A stretch of 40,019 nt of DNA, taken from Streptomyces griseoaurantiacus (GTDB lineage Bacteria; Actinomycetota; Actinomycetes; Streptomycetales; Streptomycetaceae). A model generated the notes under the pieces. That model did no database searches. It saw only the letters and a list, made by a program, of their open reading frames with translations, and had not been told where the DNA came from. Of the stretch, positions 15,895 to 24,959 are shown in pieces. The translations under genes were made by a program, and so were the position numbers. The number at the start of each line of letters is the position of its first letter. Position 1 is the stretch's first letter. The stretch covers positions 1 to 40,019 of the forward strand of contig BNBP01000066.1 in assembly GCA_014656015.1 (NCBI GenBank). The letters are read 5' to 3'.

Positions 15895-16997
15895 CCGGTT
15901 ATGTCCGCCCCGGGTGCTTGGCCGTCTGTGTGCGGGGCGTCGGGTTTGCGGGGGCTGTAGTGGCTGCGTGTGGAGGTGATCTTGCCTTTGACGGTGACCG
16001 TGGAGGTGCCGTCGGAGTGGTCTTCGATCTTGATGTCCTCGCGTACCCGGTTGACGGGTGTGACGATGGAAATGCCGCTTCTGAAGCCGATCTGCAGCTC
16101 GCTGAGGCGTGGAGCCACCCGCGCGATGTCCTTGTCGAAGCTGCCCGTGGGGACGTCCTTGCTGGCCAGGTAGGTGAGGAAGCTGTCCTGGTCATGGAGG
16201 TCGAGGTGATCAGCGGCGAAAGCGGTCGGGTCCAGGGTCGCGTTGTTGGAGCGGAGCTCGACCAGGACGGCCATTAGATAGTCGACGCTCTTCTCGGGGT
16301 CGTCGACTCTTTTGTCGACCCAGTCGACTGCTGCCTCGTGAAATTGCTGGGTGACGCGCTTGGGGTCTTCCTTCTGCCGGCAGCCGAGGAAGGCCTGCAG
16401 CCAGAACTGTGCCATCTTGCCGCCCAGCTGCTTGTCCGCTGCCCACCCCTCGATGGGGCCATCGTCAGGGATGCCGTCGACGCAGAACAGGGCGGCCTTG
16501 TAGATCTTGTTGTGCTCGGTCATCAGGAGGTTGGCGAAGTAGTTCATGTCGAAGGTACGTTTGCCACCGACGAGTACCTCCTCGGCCCGGAACCCGCCCT
16601 CCTGTTCCAGTTTCACGATGAGCAGCGCCCTCTTGCCGGCAAGGCTCGCTGAGGCCACGAGGAGCAGCCCCGCGGGACTGTTGCCGCGCTGGCTTTCGAA
16701 GAGGAGTTCGGCCAGGTCGGTGGAGACGCTCACCAGGTCACGCTGCTCGGCGAGGTACTCGTAGACACGGTCCGGCAGGTTCGACTTCTTGACCTCGACC
16801 TCTTCCACGACCGGGCGCCCGTGCGAGGCGAGCACGCCGCGGAAGTTGCCCTGGATCTTGGCACGCACATCCTCGCTGAGGCTGCACACCGCTTCGCTGA
16901 ACTGGACTTGCGCTGGTACCGGGTCGTTCCGCTTGCGCGTCGGGACCAGGTGAAAGATGGCCTCGTCAACGACGAGTTGAGCGAATTCGCCCGACAT
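15891..16997 (-). CDS. Nucleoid-associated protein NA37/YejK-like, 368 aa
   Basis: It resembles the NA37 family (E. coli YejK/NdpA, 335 aa). Matching features are the start (FAQLVVDEAIFHLVPTRK), the central RALLIVKLEQEGGF and FANLLMTEHNKIYKAALFCV (about 175-194), FWLQAFLGCRQKEDPKRVTQ (about 222-241) and the C-terminal RLSELQIGFRSGISIVTPVN. YejK binds DNA, but its exact role is unsettled. The last ~40 residues (KITSTRSHYSPRKPDAP onward) look disordered. It is the first gene of the operon, and the next gene starts inside its stop (ATGA, 15891-15894). In defence islands NA37-type proteins may sense foreign DNA; here it could license the downstream synthetase. That is inference. Confidence 0.8.
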   Translation of the reverse strand: MSGEFAQLVVDEAIFHLVPTRKRNDPVPAQVQFSEAVCSLSEDVRAKIQGNFRGVLASHGRPVVEEVEVKKSNLPDRVYEYLAEQRDLVSVSTDLAELLFESQRGNSPAGLLLVASASLAGKRALLIVKLEQEGGFRAEEVLVGGKRTFDMNYFANLLMTEHNKIYKAALFCVDGIPDDGPIEGWAADKQLGGKMAQFWLQAFLGCRQKEDPKRVTQQFHEAAVDWVDKRVDDPEKSVDYLMAVLVELRSNNATLDPTAFAADHLDLHDQDSFLTYLASKDVPTGSFDKDIARVAPRLSELQIGFRSGISIVTPVNRVREDIKIEDHSDGTSTVTVKGKITSTRSHYSPRKPDAPHTDGQAPGADITG

Positions 16998-17329
16998 GAC
17001 CCACCCCGTAGATCTTTGAGTTGATGCCTATCGGCCGAGCATCAACCGCATGTCCGCGCCGCGTCTGGGCCGACGGGCGTGTGGTGCTCCTCGCGGCGTG
17101 AACGCCCGTGACGCAAGGCGTTGCTGACCCCGCGTCAGGCAACCGAGGCGGCTATCGTAACGGTCTGTGCATGGCGCGGAGGGCGTTTGCCGGGGCGATA
17201 TGCAGCTAGTCATCAAAATGACTCAAAATAAGTGAACCTTGTGCTAAATATGCGCGTCCGTCGCGGACTTCGTCCGTGTCACCGATCGCTTAGCGCACCG
17301 CACGCCGCCATGACTGGCACTCTCCGTCA
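16998..17329. promoter_or_regulatory. Promoter region of the NA37-RelA/SpoT-4TM operon
   Basis: The gap between jetD (stop 17330) and the NA37-like gene (start 16997) is the only place for the operon's promoter. At 17200-17260 it is unusually A/T-rich for this replicon. That patch holds a perfect short inverted repeat (AGTCAT 17208-17213, ATGACT 17218-17223), a possible operator. Read on the minus strand, TTGAGT lies just before the repeat and CATATC 18 bases further; these are weak -35/-10 candidates. No gene is supported. Confidence 0.4.
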
Positions 17330-18613
17330 TCAGCGCCCGGGCGACCTCTCCCCGCCGTCCGGCCGCGGGACAAGTGGTGAGGCTCTGCGCTGTGAGCACA
17401 TCGGGTCAAGGAGACGGCTGAGGACGGCGTCGTGTTCCTGGTAGATGACTCGCCCCGTCTCTTTCAGCCGGTCAGCCAGGTCGGGATCAGTGGTGTTCGG
17501 CAGCGGGCCGAGAGGAATGGCAGACGGCAGGTCGCCGGCTGCCTGAACCAGAGCGGCATCCATGGCGATGAGTGCTGCCCCGTAGGTCTGCTGCACCGTG
17601 GTGGCGATGTGCAGACCTGCAGCGTCGAGGTCTCCTGCGTAGCGCAGGGGAACACCCTGGTCGACGGCGAGTTGGAGCAGAACGTGGTCGACGGCCCGGA
17701 GTTGGCCGCTGGTGCAGGCCATCGGCTGGGTGCTGGCGCATTCCATCGCGGCCTCCAGGACGGAGGGGTTTTCGACGACGGTCAGCGGGTCGGGGGCCAG
17801 CCGCGGCGGGGTGCGGGTGAGGTCGAGAAGGTTGAGGGCGACCGGGGTGGTCGCCTCGTTGAGCCGGCGGTCGATGGGGCCGTCGCCGAGGGCGCGGACC
17901 TGGTAGAGCAGGACGGTGGCGGAGAGCCGATCGGCGATGATGCCGTGCTCGGCGAGCAGGGCGCGTATGTGGTCGGGGCGGGTGGGTTCGGGACGGTCTG
18001 CGAGTTCGGCGAGGGCGGCAATGAGGCGCTGTCCGGGCCCGGTTGCGGGGTCGAAATAGTGCGGGTCGCCTGCGTGGTCGTGGGCGAGTTTGGCCAGGGT
18101 ACGGGGCGGTGTGTGCGGGAGGCAGCGAGTGATGGAGGCAAGCGCGTCGATGAGGCGGCGCAGCGCGGCAGCGGATTCTTCGTCGGCTCCTGAGGTGAGT
18201 CTGGCCCGCAGCCGGGGCAGATGCGGCAGCTGCTCCTGTGCATGGCGGATCACTTCCCGGCGCAGTTCGGCGGCGGCGAGGCGGCCGTGCCTGCGGTTGA
18301 CGACTGCGCGGCCCACGGCGTCCTCGACCAAGGACTGCAAAGTGTCCGTGGTCAGGCCGAGGGCGGCCAGGAGCGGGGGCAGCGGCACCTTGACGCCGCG
18401 GTCGGTGCGGGGGACGCGAGTGCGGCCTCGTCGGCGCTGGGCGGATGTGTCAAGCCATGACTTCAGGGCGGCCACCGCGCCCGGCGCGAGGTCGGGCACG
18501 GTGACGGTGGCGATGTCGGCCGGGGCGCTGCCGGCGCTGAGGCGGTCGTGGATGGCCTGCCACAGCGGGGCAAGTTCCGGGTCGGCGGCGAGGAGGGAGT
18601 GATCGGCGGTCAC
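17330..18613 (-). CDS. jetD: Wadjet nuclease subunit JetD (DUF2399/TIGR02679-like), 427 aa
   Basis: GTG 18613 overlaps the jetC stop (GTGA, 18610-18613), which sets the start. The C-terminal third has the TOPRIM-like core of DUF2399: VVENPSVLEAAM (E281) and, after a spacer, LRYAGDLDAAGLHIATTVQQ with D328 and D330, a metal-binding Glu plus DxD set. The N-terminal two thirds form the DUF3323-type arm. In Wadjet systems JetD is the topoisomerase-VI-like nuclease that cuts the DNA captured by the SMC complex. All catalytic acids I can identify are present, so it is probably active. It is the last gene of the four-gene operon. Confidence 0.85.
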   Translation of the reverse strand: MTADHSLLAADPELAPLWQAIHDRLSAGSAPADIATVTVPDLAPGAVAALKSWLDTSAQRRRGRTRVPRTDRGVKVPLPPLLAALGLTTDTLQSLVEDAVGRAVVNRRHGRLAAAELRREVIRHAQEQLPHLPRLRARLTSGADEESAAALRRLIDALASITRCLPHTPPRTLAKLAHDHAGDPHYFDPATGPGQRLIAALAELADRPEPTRPDHIRALLAEHGIIADRLSATVLLYQVRALGDGPIDRRLNEATTPVALNLLDLTRTPPRLAPDPLTVVENPSVLEAAMECASTQPMACTSGQLRAVDHVLLQLAVDQGVPLRYAGDLDAAGLHIATTVQQTYGAALIAMDAALVQAAGDLPSAIPLGPLPNTTDPDLADRLKETGRVIYQEHDAVLSRLLDPMCSQRRASPLVPRPDGGERSPGR

Positions 18614-21600
18614 GGGCTGTCCTGGGGCTGCGCAGTGGTCACGTCGAGGGTGAGGGGCTGGGGTTCGCCGTGGCCGTGCCACAGCCAGGGGACGGTGATG
18701 CGGCGCCGGCCGGCGGTGACGACCTCGTGGACCATGGCCCGCTGGGTCTCCCGCTTGATCAGGGGGGTCATGAACGGGGCAGTGGCCAGGACGTCGAAGT
18801 CCCAGGAGCGCAGCAGGGCCAGGACCTGGCGCAGGTTGCGTTCGTCGAAGGCTGCGTCGATCTCGTCGACGGACAGCAGGCGGGGGCCGGCGTAGCCGGT
18901 GGCGGAGTACATCGACCAGGCGGCTGCCAGCAGGGGCAGCATGGTGGCCAAGCGCCTCTCACCGGTGGAAAGGGCCTCCAACGGGTTGGAGCGGGCGGTG
19001 ATTTCTCGGAACTTCTCCTTGCCGGCGGCCTCGAATGAGGCGTGGGTGACGGAGATGGTCCAGTCGTACCAGCTGCGGTAGTCGAAGGTGTGGGCGACGC
19101 GTTCTGCCCAGGGTTCGCCGGCCTTTTCGTTCATGCGCTGGCGCAGCGCGTCATACATCTGCTCGAAAGTGTCGTCGGAGGGCGGCTTGCCGATGAGGTC
19201 CACCATGCGCTGGGCCTCGGGGTCGTCGCGGACGTCCCATGCGACTTGGACGCCCACGTGGGCCACGCCCGTTCGGACGTCTTTGAGTGTGTCGTGGATC
19301 TGGGTGACCAGCTCGACGGCTGCTTGCCGGCGCAGCTGGATGTCGCGCTGCAGGCGGGTGAACAGGCTTGTCTTGAGGACCTGCTTGATGTCGGCGCGCA
19401 GATCGTCTTCGAGCTGGGCCGCGGTGGCCTTGAGGTCCTCAACGGCGGCGGGGACGTCTTGGCCTCGCACCGCGGCGGGGTCGGCGACGACGGCACGCCG
19501 CCAGGGGGTGTCTTCGATACTCAGCAGCGTGACCTGCCGGTCGAAGCCGGCCAGGCCCGTACTGGCCTTGCGGGCGGCGGTCTCCAGCAGGGCCAGCTCG
19601 CGGTCGCGCTGGCGTACCAGGGCGGTGCGGCGGTCGGTGCCGCCGGGAGCGTCGGCGAGCAGGCGCCTGGCCCAGGCCAGGCCCGTGGTGAGGTTGGCAG
19701 GGCGGCCGGAGTTAGTGGTGGGCAGGTCGTCAGGAACCGCAGCGAGGCGCTCGTCGGCCAGGCGGCCGAGCCGGGCCATGCAGGCATCGCGGTGTTTCTC
19801 CGCGGCTTCCCGCTGCGGGACGAGCATCCCCAGTGTGGCCTGGGCGGCGCTGGCTTGTTGGTCGGCATCCTGCTGGCGGCCGCGGCACTGTTCGGCGCGG
19901 TCTTCGGCCTGCCGCAGCTTCTCGGCCGTGGTGTCCCGGCGGGCTTGGAGCTCTTGGTACTTGGCTCCGTGCAGGGCACGCATTTCGGCGACCGTGGCGG
20001 CTTCCTCTTCAGCGCGTCGCTGGGACTGGGCGGCTTCCCGCTCGGCCTGGGTGTGGCGTGTGCGGCGCTCGGCGGCTTCCTGGCGGTCGCTGTCGGCCCG
20101 TTTGAGCAGGTCGGCGACCCGCTGGGCGGCCGGGGCCCAGGCCTGGATGTGGCCGACGAGTTGGGCGGTGGTGTTCCGGCGGGCGTCGAGATGGTCCGGT
20201 TCGGTGCGCAGCATGTCGCCTGCGGGCAGGGCTGCTGCGCGGTTGAGTGCGCGCAGTGCTTCGCTGACGGCTTGGGAGGCTTGTTCGTGGCGGCCGGTGG
20301 CCTTGAGGGTTTCAGCGCGCGCCCGGTTCAGGTCCTGCTCGGCGGTGTCCTCGGCGGTGTGGGCTGCCTCGACGGCTTCGATCGCCGCGCAGGGGAAGGC
20401 TTCGTGTTCAGCGTCGGCGGCTTGCTGGGCGGTCGCGGCACGGGCGCGGGCGTCTTCGCTGGCTTCGGCGGCGGCGGCCTGGTCGGCTGCAGCCTCTGCG
20501 GCGGCTTGGGCCGCTTCGGCGGCGCGTGCCGCGCTGTGCCGGGCGTGTTCGTGGGTGAGGGCAGCAGCGGAGACGGCGGCGTTGCGGGCAGCTGCGGCTG
20601 CCTCGAGTTCGGCCAGAATCCGCTCCAGAGCGCGGTCGGCGTCGGCCAGTGCCGTGGCGGTGCTGTGCTTGAGGGCTTCGGCGGCCGCGTGCCGGTCAGC
20701 GGCCTGGCGGCGCGCTTCGTCGACGCAGGCGGCGGGCGGGAGGCTGTCGCGTTCGGCGGCGGCTTCGGTGATGTCCTGGCGGCAGCGTGCCAGGTGTCCT
20801 TCCGCGTCTTTAAGGGTGCGGTGGGCGGCGGCCAGTTCGCCTTCGAGGCGCTGGACTCGCTGTTGGCGTGCCCTCTCCCGTGTGGTGCGGCCGATGAAAG
20901 CGGCCTGGTATCCGGCGGGAGCGCTGGCGGTGAGGACGCCGTGGGCCAGCCAGCCGGATGCCGGGTCGCTGCCGGGCGTGTCGAGCGGGACGGCGGCGAG
21001 GATCTCGCGTACCCGTGCGGCGTCGACGGCCGGGATGTCTTCGACGACCAGCAGGTCGGCCAGAGTGCGTCCCTGGGCGGGTGCGGTGGGCGTGAGGGTG
21101 AGGTCGCCGTCGCACACCCGGCCGTCAGGGGTGACCAGGGCGTCCAGGAGGCCTGCGACGAGGAGGGCTCCTTCCAGCCGGTGGGCGTCGTCGGCACTGA
21201 GATGGGGGGCGAAGTCGACGAGTGCCCACAGCGGGACGCCGTCCCTGCCGGTGCGGGTACGCCAGGCCGGAGGTTCTGGGACGGGGGCTGCCTGCTGGGC
21301 CTGGTGCAGTTCCTCGGTGAGGGCGCTGACGGATTCGGTGGCGGCCTGGACCTGCCGGGCTGCGTGCTCGGCCTGGCGTTGGAGCCGCGGTGCGGCCTGG
21401 GCGTGTGCACGCATCGCAGCCAGGGTGAGGTCGGAGGGCTGCAGGGCGTGCAGATCGGCTGCCGACGCGGTGGGGTGGGGCAGAGGGAGGTGGTCAGCGG
21501 ACAGGTGGGTGAGGTTCCCGCGCCAGGTGTGTACCTGACTCAACCAGTCGCGCACCGCCTGGAGGGCAGCCGCGTCGGCCTCGGTGCGGGCGTGTTCGGT

Positions 21601-23610
21601 TGCCCCCAGCGCGGCCTGGGCGTCGTGGCGGGTCTGCTGGTGGAGGCGGTGGGCCTGGGTGCGGCGGTTCTCGTCGGCTTCCGTCTCGGCGTGCGCGTGG
21701 TCCAGGGCGGCTTCGTGGGCGGCGCTGGCTTCGTCGGCAGTTTCCTGGGCTGCGGCGTGCTCGATGCGGGCCTGGTCTGCGAGGCGGGCTGCGGCCTGGG
21801 CAAGGGCGGCGTCGGCGGATGCCTTCTGCTGGTGCCCGGGAAGGTCGATGCGGGAGCGGGCCGCGGCGGCGGCGGACGCACGCCAGGCAGTGAGCCGACT
21901 GGTGTCAGTGCGCTCCTCCGCCTCGCCCGGTGCGGCCAGCTGCGGCGGCAGCGGGCCGAGCAGAGGTGCGTCGGCCTGCCAGTCCTGGAGGCGGGCGGAC
22001 AGTTCCTCTTCAGCACGTCGGCGGTCACCGGTGGCCTGGCGGGCCGCCTCACGGCGCGTGTCTTCCGCGTCCTCGGCGGCACGCTGTTCGTCTGCGGCGG
22101 TGCGCTGGTTGGCCTGCATGTGCTGGTAGTTGTACAGAGCCCGGTCGACGGCCTGGATCTGGCGCTGATGGTCTTCCGCCCAGGCCAGCGGGTGGCTGCA
22201 CAACCAGGCTGTGTCCAACGTGGTGTCGGCGCCCTGGCCAGCCGCGGCGAGGGCTGCCGATGCGGTCATGAGGTGTTCGCAGGCGGCCTGGGCTCCCAGA
22301 ACATTGGCGGTGGTGCGCAGGTCTCCAGAGATCCGGGTGAGCTGGGTCTGGGCGGCCTGGGCGTCGTTTCGGCTGTCGGCGGCCTTGCGGCGGGCCTCGT
22401 CGGCGTCGGTGCTGGCCGTCCGCGCGCGCTGAGCGGCGGCTTCGGCCTGGGCGGCGAGGTCGCGGGCGCGTGCTTCGTGGTGCGGCAGTTCGGCTCCGGC
22501 ATGGTCGCTCAGCAGTGCCTCGTCCGCGGACAGTTGCCCCCGGGCGCGGGAGATGTCGCTCTGCGCGCGGGCATGCTCCTGGGCCGCGTCCCGGGAAGCC
22601 TGCTGGGCGGCATCCAGCTGGTCGGTGGCCCGCTTGAAGTTGCGGGCCTGGTCGTCGAACTCGGTGTTGGCTGCGGTCAGGGCAGCAGCTTCGACCTGGG
22701 CCACGGTGCGCAGATAGCGGCGGTAGCTGCGGTCGGTGCCTTCCAGGAGTTTGGCTTCCTGGCGGGTGCGCTCCAGTTTGTGTTCCAGTTCGGAGATGCG
22801 TTCCATCGCTTCGGCGATCTGGATGAGGTTGTCGGTGTCGAGGGCGGGCAGAGCGTCGGTGAGGACCTGCCGCATGCGGGCGGGGGAAATGGCTTCGGCT
22901 GTGCGCACGCTGCGCAGGGAGCGCAGGACGGCGAGCAGTGCCTCGAACTGGACCTCGTTGAGCGGGGCGAACAGGCGGGTGCGCACATTGTGGCGGTAGG
23001 AGCGCTCGTCCTGGGGGGTGAGCTTGGTCAAGGAGCCGCGCAGGGTCTTGGAGTCGGTGAACATCTCGCCCTGGCAGGCGGCCAGTTGTCCGGCGAGCAC
23101 GTCCAGGGCGACGGGCTCACGGTCCAGTTCCAGTACCAGGTCGCTGCCTACCCGGCCGGGGGCGAGGAAGAAGGCGCGGTGCAGGTGGCCGGCGGTGGCG
23201 CGCAGCCACAGGCCGGTGGTCAGATACCGGGTGGTGCCGTCGGCCGGGTCGTGCAGACCGTACTCGAGCCACCAGACGCCGGTGCGGTCTTCCCGGTCGT
23301 TGAAGTCGGTGTGCCGGCTGGTGAGGGTGCCGGCGGCTTTGCCGGACACCGACAGTGCGGTCTGGGAGGTGTCGGCGTCGAGCAGGACGGTGATCAGCAT
23401 GGAGGCGGTCAGGGACTTGCCGGATCCGTTGGGTCCGACCAGGGCGAGCCAGCCGTCGGAGAAGTAGAGCTGTTCGCTGGCCCAGGCCCAGGAGTTGACG
23501 ATGCCGGCACGCGTGGGCTGCCAGCGGCCCTCGGCGGTGGGGGCGGCGACGAACGGCCCGTCGGCCTCCGTCAGGCTCAGGTGCAGGGCGGGGTGCTCGG
23601 GGGGCTTCAT
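18610..23610 (-). CDS. jetC: Wadjet SMC-like ATPase JetC (TIGR02680), 1666 aa
   Basis: A giant SMC/MukB-like ATPase. The Walker A motif is at 59-66 (GPNGSGKS), within LALVGPNGSGKSLTASMLI. Very long Ala/Glu/Arg-rich coiled-coil arms run from about 310 to 1350, interrupted by a hinge-like globular region near 820-930 (WALVDFAPHLSADDAHRLEG onward). The C-terminal head has the ABC signature (LSTGERRLATM, about 1547) and Walker B (RLLSVDEIDAAFD, about 1577-1589). ATG 23610 overlaps the jetB stop by four bases. In Wadjet the SMC complex extrudes DNA loops and detects small circular DNA. The size matches the TIGR02680 family and there is no frameshift. The antisense strand is open over most of its length, an artefact of GC-rich codon use. 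Confidence 0.92.
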   Translation of the reverse strand: MKPPEHPALHLSLTEADGPFVAAPTAEGRWQPTRAGIVNSWAWASEQLYFSDGWLALVGPNGSGKSLTASMLITVLLDADTSQTALSVSGKAAGTLTSRHTDFNDREDRTGVWWLEYGLHDPADGTTRYLTTGLWLRATAGHLHRAFFLAPGRVGSDLVLELDREPVALDVLAGQLAACQGEMFTDSKTLRGSLTKLTPQDERSYRHNVRTRLFAPLNEVQFEALLAVLRSLRSVRTAEAISPARMRQVLTDALPALDTDNLIQIAEAMERISELEHKLERTRQEAKLLEGTDRSYRRYLRTVAQVEAAALTAANTEFDDQARNFKRATDQLDAAQQASRDAAQEHARAQSDISRARGQLSADEALLSDHAGAELPHHEARARDLAAQAEAAAQRARTASTDADEARRKAADSRNDAQAAQTQLTRISGDLRTTANVLGAQAACEHLMTASAALAAAGQGADTTLDTAWLCSHPLAWAEDHQRQIQAVDRALYNYQHMQANQRTAADEQRAAEDAEDTRREAARQATGDRRRAEEELSARLQDWQADAPLLGPLPPQLAAPGEAEERTDTSRLTAWRASAAAAARSRIDLPGHQQKASADAALAQAAARLADQARIEHAAAQETADEASAAHEAALDHAHAETEADENRRTQAHRLHQQTRHDAQAALGATEHARTEADAAALQAVRDWLSQVHTWRGNLTHLSADHLPLPHPTASAADLHALQPSDLTLAAMRAHAQAAPRLQRQAEHAARQVQAATESVSALTEELHQAQQAAPVPEPPAWRTRTGRDGVPLWALVDFAPHLSADDAHRLEGALLVAGLLDALVTPDGRVCDGDLTLTPTAPAQGRTLADLLVVEDIPAVDAARVREILAAVPLDTPGSDPASGWLAHGVLTASAPAGYQAAFIGRTTRERARQQRVQRLEGELAAAHRTLKDAEGHLARCRQDITEAAAERDSLPPAACVDEARRQAADRHAAAEALKHSTATALADADRALERILAELEAAAAARNAAVSAAALTHEHARHSAARAAEAAQAAAEAAADQAAAAEASEDARARAATAQQAADAEHEAFPCAAIEAVEAAHTAEDTAEQDLNRARAETLKATGRHEQASQAVSEALRALNRAAALPAGDMLRTEPDHLDARRNTTAQLVGHIQAWAPAAQRVADLLKRADSDRQEAAERRTRHTQAEREAAQSQRRAEEEAATVAEMRALHGAKYQELQARRDTTAEKLRQAEDRAEQCRGRQQDADQQASAAQATLGMLVPQREAAEKHRDACMARLGRLADERLAAVPDDLPTTNSGRPANLTTGLAWARRLLADAPGGTDRRTALVRQRDRELALLETAARKASTGLAGFDRQVTLLSIEDTPWRRAVVADPAAVRGQDVPAAVEDLKATAAQLEDDLRADIKQVLKTSLFTRLQRDIQLRRQAAVELVTQIHDTLKDVRTGVAHVGVQVAWDVRDDPEAQRMVDLIGKPPSDDTFEQMYDALRQRMNEKAGEPWAERVAHTFDYRSWYDWTISVTHASFEAAGKEKFREITARSNPLEALSTGERRLATMLPLLAAAWSMYSATGYAGPRLLSVDEIDAAFDERNLRQVLALLRSWDFDVLATAPFMTPLIKRETQRAMVHEVVTAGRRRITVPWLWHGHGEPQPLTLDVTTAQPQDSP

Positions 23611-24959
23611 CCGTCGTCTCCTTGGCGAGCCTGGTGCGCGGCATCGGGGGTGGGGGCGGTCTCGGCCGAACCGGACGGCGTGAACAGGGGTAATGCGGGG
23701 TCGGCGGGCGGGGCGGCGGCCGGTGTGGGTGGCGGGGCAGGCTGGCGGACGCGGACGCGCCACAGGTGCACGCCAGGTGTGGGCAGCCAGGTGTCGGGGC
23801 GGTCTGGATCAAGGGCGAGCAGGCCGACGCTGGTCAGTTCGGCGGCCGCGGCGCGCGCCAGCGCCGAGATGCGTTCGTAGGAGGCGGCCCAGCGGGGCTG
23901 GCGGTCTCGTATCTGGCTGAACAGTTCCGCCATGTCGGTGAGCGTCAGTGGTGCGGCGGGATCCTCGCGGCCGGGAAGGACAGCCAGCAGGGCGAGGGCC
24001 GCCTGGCGTTCCGTGCGTCGGCCGTTGGGGAAGTCGATGCTGCTGGACTGGCCGCTGGGGTCGGTGACCTGCCACCAGTCGCGGCGCACGGTCGCGGTGA
24101 GCCCGAGGGCGGCGACGGCGTTGAGGGCGCGTTCGCGTCCGGTCAGCGTGTGCAGGTAGGGGGTGGTGTCGGTGTCGTCGTCGAGGGGGTCGGCCGCGGG
24201 GTCATCGACCAGGCGGCGGATGGCGTTCAGACGCCGTTGCTCCAGCGTGGGGGCGTCTTCTGCCGTGTGGGCGGTGTGGTCCAGAAGGGACTCGGCGGAC
24301 AGGGCGGCGGCGTGCCGGTCAGGGGGCACGCCATCGAGTTGCAGGAGGGTGGGTGAGAGTGAGGAGAATTTGCTGGCAAGGCGGTCTCGGGAGGCCGTGA
24401 CGATGAGGTCACCGTCCTCCTCGGCCAGTACTCGGTCGAGGTCGGCGTCGACGGTGATGGTGCCTTCCGCTACGAGGATCTTCAGGGCGTCGGCCAGGCT
24501 TTGGCGGTTGTGGCGGGCCTGCTGCTTGCTGACGTCGTCGGTGGCCACGACCGGGAAGCGAGGCAGGCGCGCATCGGTGGTGTCGGCCGCGCAGACCTGG
24601 GCGATGGCCTGCAGGAGCTCTCTCACGCTCATGCGCGGGCGGCGCCACAGCTGTTCGCAGGCCAGGCAGATGAGGATCATCACCAGGGTGCCGGCCAGCG
24701 GCTTCTTCTCCCGCACCAGCCTCGGGCCTCGGTCGCCTGGCGGGTCCTGGCGGCGTTTGTGCAGGCGGATCAGGCCGGCGACCTCGTGGACCTCCAGGGT
24801 CCAGTTCAGTTCGGTGCGGAAGAACTCGGCCAGGGGCGGGTGACCCTGCAGGGCCACCCGGTAGTGCTCGGGGTCGTGTTCGATGGTGAGCCGGCCGGCA
24901 GCGGCCAGCAGGCGGGCACTCGCCCGCAGGTCGGCGTCGAGCAGCAGGCTGTCATTCAT
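23607..24959 (-). CDS. jetB: Wadjet kleisin-associated subunit JetB (DUF2398/TIGR02678-like), 450 aa
   Basis: A DUF2398-like protein. The N-terminal winged-helix region shows LRASARLLAAAGRLTIE, PPLAEFFRTELNWTLEVHEV and LIRLHKRRQ. KPLAGTLVMILICLACEQLW is the conserved helix that follows, then SVRELLQAI. The central part ends in the typical EEDGDLIVTASRDRL segment. The C-terminus has a second wHTH (ALNAVAALGLTATVRRDWWQ; TLTDMAELFSQI) and a Pro-rich tail. It corresponds to the MukE-like partner that bridges the kleisin and the SMC heads. It begins inside the jetA stop codon (ATGA, 24956-24959) and ends inside the jetC start. Confidence 0.88.
   Translation of the reverse strand: MNDSLLLDADLRASARLLAAAGRLTIEHDPEHYRVALQGHPPLAEFFRTELNWTLEVHEVAGLIRLHKRRQDPPGDRGPRLVREKKPLAGTLVMILICLACEQLWRRPRMSVRELLQAIAQVCAADTTDARLPRFPVVATDDVSKQQARHNRQSLADALKILVAEGTITVDADLDRVLAEEDGDLIVTASRDRLASKFSSLSPTLLQLDGVPPDRHAAALSAESLLDHTAHTAEDAPTLEQRRLNAIRRLVDDPAADPLDDDTDTTPYLHTLTGRERALNAVAALGLTATVRRDWWQVTDPSGQSSSIDFPNGRRTERQAALALLAVLPGREDPAAPLTLTDMAELFSQIRDRQPRWAASYERISALARAAAAELTSVGLLALDPDRPDTWLPTPGVHLWRVRVRQPAPPPTPAAAPPADPALPLFTPSGSAETAPTPDAAHQARQGDDG

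Noticed and set aside
19042..23880. A 1612-codon open frame on the plus strand
   Set aside because: It is antisense to jetC; its Gly/Val-rich translation has no domains, while the minus strand encodes a clear SMC ATPase. It is an artefact of high-GC codon bias.
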